Positions 54,024-63,195 of a stretch of DNA of 64,000 nucleotides are shown piece after piece; position 1 is the first letter of the stretch, and each line of letters opens with the position of its first letter. The notes under the pieces were generated by a model. It saw only the letters and a program-made list of their open reading frames with translations. It was not told the origin of the DNA and searched no databases. The translations under genes and the position numbers were made by a program. Where the stretch lies: the NCBI GenBank assembly GCA_905235745.1, contig CAJOMN010000009.1, positions 62,001-126,000 on the forward strand. The letters are read 5' to 3'. The stretch is from an uncultured Lachnospiraceae bacterium. Lineage in GTDB: Bacteria; Bacillota; Clostridia; Lachnospirales; Lachnospiraceae.

Positions 54024-55475
54024 TTGGATAATGTATTGGCCGGATTACAACCGGAAAGAGTATTTTATTATTTTGAAGAGATATCACGTATCCCCCGGCC
54101 TTCGGGCAGATGCGGCATGATCAGTGATTATATTGTTGATTTTGCCGTATCACATGAACTTTATTATGTAAGGGATGATATCGGGAATGTACTCATACGT
54201 AAGGCGGGAAGTAAAGGCGCAGACCATCCTGCGGTAATTCTGCAGGGACACATGGATATGGTGTGCGAAAAAAGCTACGATTACGAGGCAAAGCATGATT
54301 TTACGAAGGACGGTCTGAAGCTTGCCGTGCTCGAAGATTATATATTCGCAAAGGGCACCACGCTCGGCGCCGATGACGGCATAGCAGTCGCGTTCATGCT
54401 CAGTATACTTGAGGATGATACGCTTGATATTCCCGACATAGAAGCTCTCTTTACCGTTGACGAGGAAAACGGGATGAGGGGCGCCCTCGCTTTTGATACG
54501 TCGCTTCTTACCGGAAAGCTTCTCATCAATCTTGATCATGAAGTATTCGGTGAGATACTGACATGCAGTGCCGGAGGCAAGCGCGTCAAGTGCTCGATAC
54601 CCGTTACATACCGGGAAAGTGCGGGAATTGGATACAGCATAATAGTATGCGGTCTTACCGGGGGACATTCCGGTATGGAGATCGATAAGGGACGTGGAAA
54701 TGCGAATCTCATACTCGGAAGGATAATGCATACGCTCGCCAAGAACATGGATTATTCGATCAAGTATATCGGCGGAGGACTGACCGATTCCGCCATACCG
54801 AGAGAAGCCAAGGCCGAGATCATAATAGACGAAGCGGATACGGATACGCTCGAGACCATCATAGAACAATACTCCGCTATCATCTGTAATGAATTTGAGG
54901 GAATAGAAGAGAACATGATGATATACGCCGAGAATAAAGGCGGCGATCATGCAAAGTGTCTTGACGCTGAATCCGCAGATCGTATACTGTTCCTTCTCAA
55001 TACAATACCCGACGGTATCATCAAGATGAGCCGCAGGAATGACGGACTTGTCAGAACATCGCTTAACAGCGGTATCATGAAGCTTACCGACAGTGAATTT
55101 GCCCTTACCGTCAACATGAGAAGCCTTGCGGAATCCGAAAAGGAGGCACTTGCAGACAAGATCGAATACCTGATCGAAAAAACAGGCGGAACGTATACGG
55201 AAGAATATGATTATCCCGCATGGGAGTATCAGGAGGATTCCGATCTTCGAAGAAGCGCATTTGAAGTATATCAGAAGATTTTCCTGCACAATCCGCAGCT
55301 TCGAGGGTTCCATGCCGGACTCGAATGCGGGGTGTTCTACGATAAAATGCAGGATATTGACATTATCTCCGTCGGACCGGATATCAATAATATCCATACA
55401 CCCAAAGAGAAATTATCGATATCGAGCACTTTAAAGGCATATGAATATCTTCTTGAGATACTGAAGACAGTATAA
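54024..55475 (+). CDS. pepD: aminoacyl-histidine dipeptidase (M20, PepD)
   Basis: Zinc dipeptidase of 483 residues that splits Xaa-His and other dipeptides in the cytoplasm. The metal and catalytic residues are seen in LQGHMDMVCEK, GTTLGADDGIA, TVDEENGMRGA, INLDHE and the late HAGLECGVF. The M20 lid domain has GLTGGHSGMEI. The start is TTG at 54024, behind an AGGAGG six bases away; the frame continues upstream to an ATG at 53961 but that region shows no conserved residues and lacks a ribosome binding site. Confidence 0.92.
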   Translation: MDNVLAGLQPERVFYYFEEISRIPRPSGRCGMISDYIVDFAVSHELYYVRDDIGNVLIRKAGSKGADHPAVILQGHMDMVCEKSYDYEAKHDFTKDGLKLAVLEDYIFAKGTTLGADDGIAVAFMLSILEDDTLDIPDIEALFTVDEENGMRGALAFDTSLLTGKLLINLDHEVFGEILTCSAGGKRVKCSIPVTYRESAGIGYSIIVCGLTGGHSGMEIDKGRGNANLILGRIMHTLAKNMDYSIKYIGGGLTDSAIPREAKAEIIIDEADTDTLETIIEQYSAIICNEFEGIEENMMIYAENKGGDHAKCLDAESADRILFLLNTIPDGIIKMSRRNDGLVRTSLNSGIMKLTDSEFALTVNMRSLAESEKEALADKIEYLIEKTGGTYTEEYDYPAWEYQEDSDLRRSAFEVYQKIFLHNPQLRGFHAGLECGVFYDKMQDIDIISVGPDINNIHTPKEKLSISSTLKAYEYLLEILKTV

Positions 55476-55476
55476 A

Positions 55477-56877
55477 ATGGAATTACCCGTCAGTTACAAA
55501 GAATCCATGCGAAAGCTTCTCGGAGAGGAATATGATGCTTTTATCGCCACATACGATGATAAGCCCCGTACGGCTCTTCGTGTGAACACGTCGCGTATAA
55601 CATGCAGCGGATTCGAGAAAGCAGCTCCTTTTCCCATTGAGAAGATTCCATATATAACAAACGGTTATTATATAGATGATACGGATGCATGGGCAAAACA
55701 TCCGTATTATTATGCGGGTCTGTACTATATACAGGAGCCGTCCGCAATGCTTCCGGCAAGCATCCTTCCGGTAAAGGACGGTGATAATGTATGTGATCTA
55801 TGTGCCGCCCCGGGCGGAAAATCAACCGAGTTATCATGCCGTGTCGGCCCTTTGGGAGCTGTCCTTGCAAACGACATAAGCTTTAAGAGATGCATGCCGC
55901 TTGTCAAGAACATGGAACTGTTCGGTAACGGCAATTATATGATATCGTGCGAAGATCCGCATAAACTGTCCGGAATATACCGTGAGTCATTTGACTGCGT
56001 TCTTGTTGACGCTCCGTGTTCGGGCGAAGGAATGTTTCGAAAGGATCCGGGGCTTATCGGACAGTATGTTTCAAGAGGACCGGAATATTACAGCCCGGTA
56101 CAGCGGGATATACTGGAGTGTGCATATCTTATGACATGCCGGGGCGGATATATATTGTATTCGACATGTACATTTTCGGATATTGAGGATGAACAGGTCG
56201 TGCTTAATCTGCTTCGGTCCCATGAAGACCTGAGACTGTGTGATATCGACAGCGGCTACGGGCTTAGCGGACCATACGGCACGTATTCGGATACAGATGA
56301 GATATCGGGCTGCGTTCATGCCTTCCCGCACCGCTTTGCTGGAGAGGGACACTTCATTGCCCTGATCCGTAAGGAAGGGGAGAGTGGCAACAGGACAGAA
56401 AGCGGGGGATCGTTTGACGGTTTTCGGCATCTTCCCGGTACCGTGAAGGATTTTACAGAGCTGTTTTCGGATGAGTACAGAGCTTATTTTACCAATAATA
56501 AGTTCATGACAAGAGACGGTTATATATATATGATGACCGATGCTGCCGCCGCACTTTATGATAAAACGGTCAGATATGCCAGAACAGGCACCTGTATCGG
56601 ACAGGTGAACAAGGCCGGAAGGTTCGTGCCTCACACCTCGCTGGCGCTGTCAATGCGGGCGGACAACTTCAATAATACCGTAATACTGTCTCCGGATGAT
56701 GCCGCAATTATCAGGTATCTTAAGGGAGAGACAATAATACCGGATTCATCTTCCGATGCGTATAATACCGGCAAAGGCTATGTTCTCGTATGTGTGGATG
56801 AATATCCGCTGGGATTTGCTTTATCGGACGGAAGCAAGTTAAAGAACCTGTATGAAAAAGGATGGGTATACAGATAG
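55477..56877 (+). CDS. NOL1/NOP2/Sun-family rRNA cytosine-C5 methyltransferase, RsmF-like
   Basis: A 466-residue RNA m5C methyltransferase. SAM-binding VCDLCAAPGGKSTEL, the two catalytic Cys in DAPCSGEGMFRKDP and YSTCTFSDIEDE, and FPHRFAGEGHFIALI are typical of the RsmF group, which methylates 16S rRNA near position 1407. The C-terminal domain (from about residue 330) is RsmF-like and contacts RNA. It starts one base after the pepD stop and is followed directly by the HAD gene. Confidence 0.9.
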   Translation: MELPVSYKESMRKLLGEEYDAFIATYDDKPRTALRVNTSRITCSGFEKAAPFPIEKIPYITNGYYIDDTDAWAKHPYYYAGLYYIQEPSAMLPASILPVKDGDNVCDLCAAPGGKSTELSCRVGPLGAVLANDISFKRCMPLVKNMELFGNGNYMISCEDPHKLSGIYRESFDCVLVDAPCSGEGMFRKDPGLIGQYVSRGPEYYSPVQRDILECAYLMTCRGGYILYSTCTFSDIEDEQVVLNLLRSHEDLRLCDIDSGYGLSGPYGTYSDTDEISGCVHAFPHRFAGEGHFIALIRKEGESGNRTESGGSFDGFRHLPGTVKDFTELFSDEYRAYFTNNKFMTRDGYIYMMTDAAAALYDKTVRYARTGTCIGQVNKAGRFVPHTSLALSMRADNFNNTVILSPDDAAIIRYLKGETIIPDSSSDAYNTGKGYVLVCVDEYPLGFALSDGSKLKNLYEKGWVYR

Positions 56878-57552
56878 ATGTGGAAAGAAATCCTTGACAG
56901 TAAGACGGCTGTGCTGTTCGATCTGGACGGTACGGTAGTAGACTCCATGTGGATATGGAACAGCATCGATGTTGAATATTTCGGCAGATTCGGTCTTGAG
57001 CTTCCTCATGATTACCAGGACAGTATTGAGGGACTCAGTTTTTACGAGACCGCCGTTCTGACCAATAAAGTGTATCTGCCGGATATCAGTGTCGAGACAC
57101 TGATGAATGACTGGAACGAAATGGCCTACGAGCATTACTCGAACAAAGTATTGCCCAAGGAATACATACGTGAATTGCTGGATTATCTGAAGGAGACAGG
57201 CAAGAAGCTCGGCATTGCGACAAGCAATTCCGATGTATTATGTAATGCCACTCTTGAAAATAACGGTTTACTCGGATATTTTGACTCGGTTATTACCGGG
57301 GAGAACGCAGGCTCCGGAAAGCCCGCGCCGGACGTATATCTAAGATCCGCCGGGGCTCTTGGAGCCAACCCTTCCGAATGCCTCGTCTTTGAGGATCTGA
57401 TAAACGGGATAATCGCCGGAAACAGAGCCGGGATGACTACGGTGGCAGTTTTCGATGACTATTCGGCCGGTCAGTGGGATGAGAAATGCCGCATTGCCGA
57501 TCACAGCATCATATCGTACAGGGAGATAATTGATGAAGTATCTGAACCGTGA
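56878..57552 (+). CDS. HAD-superfamily phosphatase (beta-phosphoglucomutase-like)
   Basis: A 224-residue subfamily IA HAD hydrolase. Motif I FDLDGTVVDS (catalytic Asp pair), motif II ATSNSD, Lys in GSGKPAPDVY and motif IV FEDLINGI are present, with a helical cap between. Substrate is not readable; sugar phosphates, nucleotides or glycolate phosphate are possible. Its 3' end overlaps the next gene by 20 bases. Confidence 0.88.
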   Translation: MWKEILDSKTAVLFDLDGTVVDSMWIWNSIDVEYFGRFGLELPHDYQDSIEGLSFYETAVLTNKVYLPDISVETLMNDWNEMAYEHYSNKVLPKEYIRELLDYLKETGKKLGIATSNSDVLCNATLENNGLLGYFDSVITGENAGSGKPAPDVYLRSAGALGANPSECLVFEDLINGIIAGNRAGMTTVAVFDDYSAGQWDEKCRIADHSIISYREIIDEVSEP

Positions 57553-58108
57553 ATTAAAAGGCACATTCGGATATATAAGGAAACAGACGGTATTTGAGAT
57601 CATCAAGACGATAATACTGTTTGCCATGGCAGTAGGACTCTTTATGATCGGATATGTTACCCTTGGCACAAGGCGGAGCCTGTGGTCGGTATTCGCCGTA
57701 TTGTCGCTCCTTCCCGCGAGCAAATCGCTTGTCGGGGTCATAATGCTTCTGCGGTACCGGTCACTGACAGAATCCGAATATGAAAAGATAAGCTCCGTTA
57801 TCGCCGGTATCCCCGCTATATACGAGAATATACTGACAACGGAGTCTAAAGCTTATTATGTTCCGGTGATATGCTGTATGGCATCGACCGTTATTGCATA
57901 TTATCCCGGGCAAAAGGGCAGTACGGATGAGCTTAAGCAACATCTTGAGAATGTGATGAGTAATGCCGGTCATAAGGCATCCGTCAGGATATTTGATGAT
58001 GAGGATGATTTTCTTGACAGGGCGTCGGAGATGAAAGAAAAGCTTTCTTCCGACAAGGATGCGGTATCATACAGTATTCTCGCAACCATTAAAGCGGTAT
58101 CTCTATGA
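57533..58108 (+). CDS. membrane protein of unknown function
   Basis: A 191-residue protein I do not recognise. An N-terminal cytoplasmic stretch is followed by two membrane segments (about residues 22-42 and 48-72) and a soluble C-terminal domain with an acidic FDDEDDFLDRASEMKEKLSS region. Start at the ATG at 57533, with GGGAG upstream; a TTG three bases earlier is possible. It overlaps both neighbours (HAD gene and the pseudouridine synthase, ATGA), so all belong to one transcript. Confidence 0.72.
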   Translation: MKYLNRELKGTFGYIRKQTVFEIIKTIILFAMAVGLFMIGYVTLGTRRSLWSVFAVLSLLPASKSLVGVIMLLRYRSLTESEYEKISSVIAGIPAIYENILTTESKAYYVPVICCMASTVIAYYPGQKGSTDELKQHLENVMSNAGHKASVRIFDDEDDFLDRASEMKEKLSSDKDAVSYSILATIKAVSL

Positions 58109-59052
58109 AGGAATATGTCATTACGAAAAAAGATGAGGGCAGACGGCTGGATAAATATGTCATGCATATCCTTGCCGATGCTCCGGCATCATTCACATAC
58201 AAGATGCTCAGGAAGAAGAATATCGTCCTTAACGATAAGAAAGCCTCGGGAAATGAACTGATATGTGACGGGGATGTCGTTAAATTCTATCTGTCCGATG
58301 CCACTTTTGACAGATTCTCATCAAAGCCAAAGGATGATACATACTGCGGGGCTGATATTCCTCCGGTCGTATACGAGGATGATGATATCATGATCATCAA
58401 CAAGCCCAAGGGAATGCTGTCGCAGCGATCATCCGCCGGGTCGGTATCGCTTAACGAGATAATGCTTGCATATCTTGTTCGTGAGGGGATCACCGGCGAA
58501 GAGGATCTTATGACTTTCACGCCGTCCGTATGCAACAGGCTTGACCGCAATACTTCGGGGCTTATCACGTATGCGAAGACATACAGGGGCTCCAAATGCC
58601 TGTCGGAAGCGTTTGCCAGCCATACGATAAGCAAATATTACAGATGCATCGTAAAGGGCCGTGTGGATGATAAGCTTGACCTTACAGGAAGCATCGTTAA
58701 AGATGCCGCAACGAATACGGTCCGGGTATTTGATGATAAAGAATACGGAAGCTTTATCAATACCGTTGTAACTCCTGTCATAAGCGGCGATGAAGTAAGC
58801 CTTCTCGATATACTGCTCGTGACCGGCAAGACCCATCAGATCAGAGCCCATCTTGCCTCGATCGGGCATCCGATAATAGGGGACAGTAAGTACGGCGATA
58901 CGGCTCTTAACAGGAAGTACAGAAGCTGCGGCATAGATTCGCAGATGCTTGTATGTTATAAAATGATATTTCCGGATGATATCGGGCTTCCGGATGCTGC
59001 CGGAAGAACATTTACTATCGATATGCCGGATGACTTTAAGCAGGTGATCTGA
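58105..59052 (+). CDS. RluA-family pseudouridine synthase with S4 domain
   Basis: Converts uridine to pseudouridine in rRNA or tRNA. The 315-residue protein has an N-terminal S4 RNA-binding domain (EGRRLDKYVMHIL, KNIVLNDKKA) and the RluA catalytic domain with the Asp nucleophile in VCNRLDRNTSGLI, KYYRCIVKG and HQIRAHLASIGHPIIGDSKYG. Position specificity (RluC, RluD or other) cannot be called. The start overlaps the upstream gene by four bases; the stop overlaps the recU start. Confidence 0.92.
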   Translation: MKEYVITKKDEGRRLDKYVMHILADAPASFTYKMLRKKNIVLNDKKASGNELICDGDVVKFYLSDATFDRFSSKPKDDTYCGADIPPVVYEDDDIMIINKPKGMLSQRSSAGSVSLNEIMLAYLVREGITGEEDLMTFTPSVCNRLDRNTSGLITYAKTYRGSKCLSEAFASHTISKYYRCIVKGRVDDKLDLTGSIVKDAATNTVRVFDDKEYGSFINTVVTPVISGDEVSLLDILLVTGKTHQIRAHLASIGHPIIGDSKYGDTALNRKYRSCGIDSQMLVCYKMIFPDDIGLPDAAGRTFTIDMPDDFKQVI

Positions 59053-59582
59053 TGGCCACATGGAGTTCAAGGGGACTTCGCGGCTCAACGCTCGAAGATC
59101 TTATCAACAGAACAAACGAGATATACAAGGAACACGGGCTCTGCCTTGTTCAGAAGATACCGACACCGATAACGCCGATACAGATGAACAAAGAGCATAC
59201 CCAGATAACGCTTGCGTATTTTGACCAGAAGAGCACGGTTGATTACATAGGCGCGGTACAGGGTATCCCGATCTGCTTTGATGCCAAGGAATGCTCTGCC
59301 GATACGTTTTCACTTGCCAATATACATGAGCATCAGATCAGTTTCATGGAGGAATATGAGAAGCAGGGCGGTATCAGCTTTATAGTGATATATTATTCCC
59401 ATATTGACCGATTTCATTACATGAGGTTTGAAAAGCTATACGGATTCTGGGAGAGGATGAGGAGCGGAGGCAGGAAGAGCTTCAGGCTCGATGAACTGGA
59501 GGAGGGTTATGACCTGATACCTCATGAGGGTCTATTCGTGCCTTATCTGGACGGGATCAAAAAGGATTTGACAATGCGTTAG
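59052..59582 (+). CDS. recU: Holliday junction resolvase RecU
   Basis: Firmicute-type resolvase, 176 residues, acting with RuvAB. The N-terminal SRGLRGSTLEDLIN, the metal-binding Asp in TVDYIGAVQG and the FDAKE core (usually FEAKE) with Lys are present, then the HQISFMEEYEKQGGISFIVIY block. Start ATG at 59052 shares a base with the upstream stop. The promoter for the next operon lies in its last codons. No pbp1 gene follows, unlike in Bacillus. Confidence 0.94.
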   Translation: MATWSSRGLRGSTLEDLINRTNEIYKEHGLCLVQKIPTPITPIQMNKEHTQITLAYFDQKSTVDYIGAVQGIPICFDAKECSADTFSLANIHEHQISFMEEYEKQGGISFIVIYYSHIDRFHYMRFEKLYGFWERMRSGGRKSFRLDELEEGYDLIPHEGLFVPYLDGIKKDLTMR

Positions 59583-59597
59583 ATGATCCGATATAAT
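59568..59597 (+). promoter_or_regulatory. promoter of the histidine operon
   Basis: A perfect TTGACA at 59568-59573, inside the end of recU, and a perfect TATAAT at 59592-59597, spaced by 18 bases. The leader is about 50 bases and shows only a short direct repeat (GGTAGC twice at 59605-59620); no T-box is seen. Confidence 0.75.
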
Positions 59598-59655
59598 TTC
59601 ACGTGGTAGCATGGTAGCGAATTAGCAATTTAAAGTATTAAAGCGAGAGGCGGTT

Positions 59656-61290
59656 ATGAGCAATCAATATCATACACCGGAAGGAGTGCGCGATATCACG
59701 CCTTCCGAATATACAAGAAAGACCGGTGTCGAACACAGGATACTGAAGCTGATGGAGCAGGAAGGATTTTTGCTGATGCAGACTCCTTCTTTCGAATTCT
59801 TTGATGTATTTGCGAGCGATATAGGAACTGTTCCGTCGACACAGTTATACAAATTCTATGACAAGGAAGGGAACACCCTTGTTCTTCGTCCGGACTTTAC
59901 CCCTGCTATGGCAAGGGCATATTCCAGACTGTATTATAACGAGCCGTCACCTGTCAGGCTGTGCTATTGCGGCAATACATTCATCAATGGCGACGATCTT
60001 GACGGAAGGCTCAAAGAGAGTACGCAGATAGGCGCCGAGCTGTATAATGATGATTCGTGCGAGGCGGATGCCGCGATGATATCTCTCGTCGTAAACTGTA
60101 TGAAAACGGCGGGATTTTCCGATTTTGCAGTATCGGTCGGAAACGCGAATTACTTTAAGGGCCTGTGCGATGAGCTCGGAATATCGGAATCCGGAGAAGT
60201 CGCGCTTCTTCGGCTCATATCTGCCAAGAACCATTACAAGGCCAAGGATCTGCTGGCAGATCTTAATATAGACAGTGAACATACGGATCTAATAGTGAAT
60301 CTGTCGGATGAATATACTTCCAAGGATTCGCTCTACGCTCTTATGGAACGGACAAGGAGTGAAGTATGCCGTGAGGCGCTTATGCGTCTTGTAAAGATAT
60401 GCGACATTCTCGAAGAGCGCGGTATCGACCGTTATATCCGTATTGACCTTGGACTTCTCAACAAATACAACTACTATACCGGAGTACTGTTCCGTGCCTA
60501 TACATACGGGAGCGGCGATGCCGTTATGAAGGGAGGCCGCTACGATAATCTTGTCGGCAAATTCGGCAGGGACGTTCCCGCGATAGGATTCGGAATATCC
60601 GTTGACGAGGTTGTCGGTGCGCTTGACTGTCAGGAAGCCTCTCTTCCGCGGGCAGGTGAGTATCTGACATTTGCGCTTACAAAGGGCAGGCTTGCGGATA
60701 AGACGATGGAGATCCTGGGGCATGCCGGGATAACATGTGAAGAGATAACGGAAAAGGGCACAAGGAAACTGATATTTGTTAATGACGAGTTAAAGCTCCG
60801 GTTTTTCCTTGCCAAAGGGCCGGACGTTCCGACATATGTCGAGCACGGCGCTGCGGATATCGGAGTCGTCGGCGCGGATACTATCGCCGAAGAGAACAGG
60901 AAGGTTTATGAGGTGCTTGATCTTAAGACGGGGAACTGCCGTATGTGCGTGTGCGGACCCGAAAATGCCAAAGCTCTCCTTGATAAACGTGATATTATTA
61001 CGGTAGCTACAAAGTATCCGAGAACCGCAAAATCATATTTTAATGACGTACGCCACAGAAGCGTTGATATAATCAAGCTAAACGGAAGCATTGAGCTTGC
61101 TCCAATAATTGGTTTGTCTGACTGCATCGTCGATATAGTCGAGACCGGTTCGACACTCAGGGAGAACGGCCTTACGGTGCTTGACAAGATAAGCGATATT
61201 TCCGCAAGGATGATCGTCAATCCCGTATCGATGCGACTGCAAACGGCGAGGATCAATGATATAATTGACAGGATCAGGGAGGTATTATGA
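59656..61290 (+). CDS. hisZG: HisZ-HisG fusion: ATP phosphoribosyltransferase regulatory and catalytic domains
   Basis: A single 544-residue frame joins two proteins normally separate. Residues 1 to about 327 are HisZ, a class II histidyl-tRNA synthetase-like regulatory subunit (TPEGVRDITPSEY, RPDFTPAMAR, GLLNKYNYYTGVLFRAYT, GGRYDNLVGKFG). Residues about 335-544 are the short catalytic HisG (LTFALTKGRLADKTMEIL, VGADTIAEE, and the PRPP loop IVETGSTLRENGL). Short HisG needs HisZ for activity and feedback control, so covalent joining is mechanistically reasonable. It catalyses the first step of histidine synthesis. The start has GAGGCGG upstream. Its stop overlaps hisD. Confidence 0.93.
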   Translation: MSNQYHTPEGVRDITPSEYTRKTGVEHRILKLMEQEGFLLMQTPSFEFFDVFASDIGTVPSTQLYKFYDKEGNTLVLRPDFTPAMARAYSRLYYNEPSPVRLCYCGNTFINGDDLDGRLKESTQIGAELYNDDSCEADAAMISLVVNCMKTAGFSDFAVSVGNANYFKGLCDELGISESGEVALLRLISAKNHYKAKDLLADLNIDSEHTDLIVNLSDEYTSKDSLYALMERTRSEVCREALMRLVKICDILEERGIDRYIRIDLGLLNKYNYYTGVLFRAYTYGSGDAVMKGGRYDNLVGKFGRDVPAIGFGISVDEVVGALDCQEASLPRAGEYLTFALTKGRLADKTMEILGHAGITCEEITEKGTRKLIFVNDELKLRFFLAKGPDVPTYVEHGAADIGVVGADTIAEENRKVYEVLDLKTGNCRMCVCGPENAKALLDKRDIITVATKYPRTAKSYFNDVRHRSVDIIKLNGSIELAPIIGLSDCIVDIVETGSTLRENGLTVLDKISDISARMIVNPVSMRLQTARINDIIDRIREVL

Positions 61291-62588
61291 GGACTGTTGC
61301 ATTAACTGATGATTCAATTAGCGGCATTATGTCGGAGCTTCTGAAGAGAAATCCCGGAAGCTATACCGAATATGAACAGATTGTTGACGATATCATAGCG
61401 GATGTAAAGGTACGCGGTGATGATGCGGTATTTGAGTATACCGAAAAGTTTGACAAGTGGAACATCAATGCTGCCAACATAAGGGTGAGCGAAGAGGAGA
61501 TAGACGAGGCATATGCTTCCTATGACGGGGAACTGATCGAAGTCATGAAAAGGAGTGCCGCCAATATAACCGCTTACCACCAAAAGCAGGTTCAGAACAG
61601 CTGGATAGAGACAGGTGATGACGGTACGATACTCGGACAGAAGATCACCCCGATAGAAACCGCAGGCGTGTATGTACCGGGAGGCAAGGCCGTATATCCG
61701 TCGTCGACACTGATGTGCGTTATCCCCGCTGTAGTTGCGGGCGTTCGCAGGATAGTGATGCTGACTCCGGCAGATTCCGCCGGTAAAGTTGCGCCATCCA
61801 CTCTTGTTGCCGCCAGCATAACCGGGGTAACGGAGATATACAAGGTCGGAGGAGCGCAGGCGATCGCGGCGATGGCATTCGGAACCGGATCGATACCAAA
61901 GGTTGACAAGATAGTAGGCCCCGGGAACATATTTGTAGCCCTTGCCAAAAAGGCTGTATTCGGATATGTGAGTATAGATTCCGTCGCGGGGCCAAGTGAA
62001 ATATTAGTACTTGCCGATGAGAGCGCCGATCCGAAGTATGTGGCCGCGGATCTTCTCTCCCAGGCAGAGCATGATGAGCTCGCAAGCGCTATACTGATAA
62101 CCGACAGTTCAAAGCTTGCAGAGGATGTAAGCACTTATGTGGATGAGTTCGTATCACGCCTTGAGCGGCGTGACATAATCTCAAGATCACTTGACAATTA
62201 CGGATATATTCTTGTTGCCGAAAGCATGGATCAGGCTGAAGAGGCGGCCAATACCATAGCGTCCGAGCATGTTGAGATAATGACCCGCGATCCGTTTGAG
62301 ACAATGACAAGGATCAGGAACGCGGGAGCGATCTTTCTTGGAGAGTATTCATCAGAGCCTCTCGGAGATTATTACGCGGGTCCCAATCATGTGCTCCCGA
62401 CAAACGGAACCGCGAAGTTCTTCTCACCGCTCGGTGTTGACGCTTTTATCAAAAAGAGCAGTATCATCAGCTATTCACGCGCGGCTCTCATGGATGCGTG
62501 CGATGCCATCATGTGCTTTGCAAATGCCGAAGGGCTTACGGCACATGCCAATTCGATCGGAGTCAGATTTGATAAAGGAGTGATGTGA
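61287..62588 (+). CDS. hisD: histidinol dehydrogenase
   Basis: Zinc enzyme oxidising histidinol to histidine in two NAD-dependent steps, 433 residues. [38 protein letters not shown], the zinc-binding Gln and His in [17 protein letters not shown], and the catalytic Glu/His block ASEHVEIMT and GPNHVLPT are all visible. Starts with an ATGA overlap on the HisZ-HisG gene. Confidence 0.97.
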   Translation: MRTVALTDDSISGIMSELLKRNPGSYTEYEQIVDDIIADVKVRGDDAVFEYTEKFDKWNINAANIRVSEEEIDEAYASYDGELIEVMKRSAANITAYHQKQVQNSWIETGDDGTILGQKITPIETAGVYVPGGKAVYPSSTLMCVIPAVVAGVRRIVMLTPADSAGKVAPSTLVAASITGVTEIYKVGGAQAIAAMAFGTGSIPKVDKIVGPGNIFVALAKKAVFGYVSIDSVAGPSEILVLADESADPKYVAADLLSQAEHDELASAILITDSSKLAEDVSTYVDEFVSRLERRDIISRSLDNYGYILVAESMDQAEEAANTIASEHVEIMTRDPFETMTRIRNAGAIFLGEYSSEPLGDYYAGPNHVLPTNGTAKFFSPLGVDAFIKKSSIISYSRAALMDACDAIMCFANAEGLTAHANSIGVRFDKGVM

Positions 62589-62589
62589 T

Positions 62590-63195
62590 ATGGCGGCAAA
62601 AGCAGCGACAAACAGGATCAGCGATAAGAAACGCGAGACGAAGGAAACGACGATATCCGTCAGACTGAATCTTGACGGAAAGGGAGAGGCAAAGATCGAT
62701 TCCGGGATAGGATTTTTCGATCATATGCTTGAAGGATTTGCGAAACACGGCTTTTTCGACCTTACGTTAGCATGCGAGGGCGATCTCCATGTAGACGGTC
62801 ACCACACGGTAGAGGACTGCGGGATCGTGCTCGGGGAGGCGATAAAAGAGGCTTGCGGGAACAAGGAAGGGATCAACAGGTACGGACATATGATACTCCC
62901 TATGGATGATGCGCTCGTATTATGTGCCGTAGATCTGTGCGGCCGTCCTTACCTTCAGTATGACGCATCATTTCCGACGGAGAATATCGGGTATCTTGAC
63001 ACCGAACTGATACGCGAATTCTTCTATGCCCTCAGCTGGAGCGCTGGAATGAATATACACATAAAGGTAATCTCGGGGATCAATTCGCATCATATATGCG
63101 AGGCTATGTTCAAGAGCTTTGCCAAAGCGCTTGATGCCGCAACCACCAGGGATCCCAGGATATCAAATGTTCTGTCTACGAAAGGATCGCTTTGA
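62590..63195 (+). CDS. hisB: imidazoleglycerol-phosphate dehydratase
   Basis: Dehydrates imidazoleglycerol phosphate, sixth step of the pathway; monofunctional form of 201 residues. Metal-binding [14 protein letters not shown] and [15 protein letters not shown] flank the fold, with [19 protein letters not shown] split across the middle. It starts one base after hisD and its stop overlaps the next start as TGATG. Confidence 0.97.
   Translation: MAAKAATNRISDKKRETKETTISVRLNLDGKGEAKIDSGIGFFDHMLEGFAKHGFFDLTLACEGDLHVDGHHTVEDCGIVLGEAIKEACGNKEGINRYGHMILPMDDALVLCAVDLCGRPYLQYDASFPTENIGYLDTELIREFFYALSWSAGMNIHIKVISGINSHHICEAMFKSFAKALDAATTRDPRISNVLSTKGSL

Noticed and set aside
54150-55397. 415-codon open frame on the minus strand opposite pepD
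   Set aside because: Same reasoning: it mirrors a conserved dipeptidase gene and has no recognisable domain or start signal.
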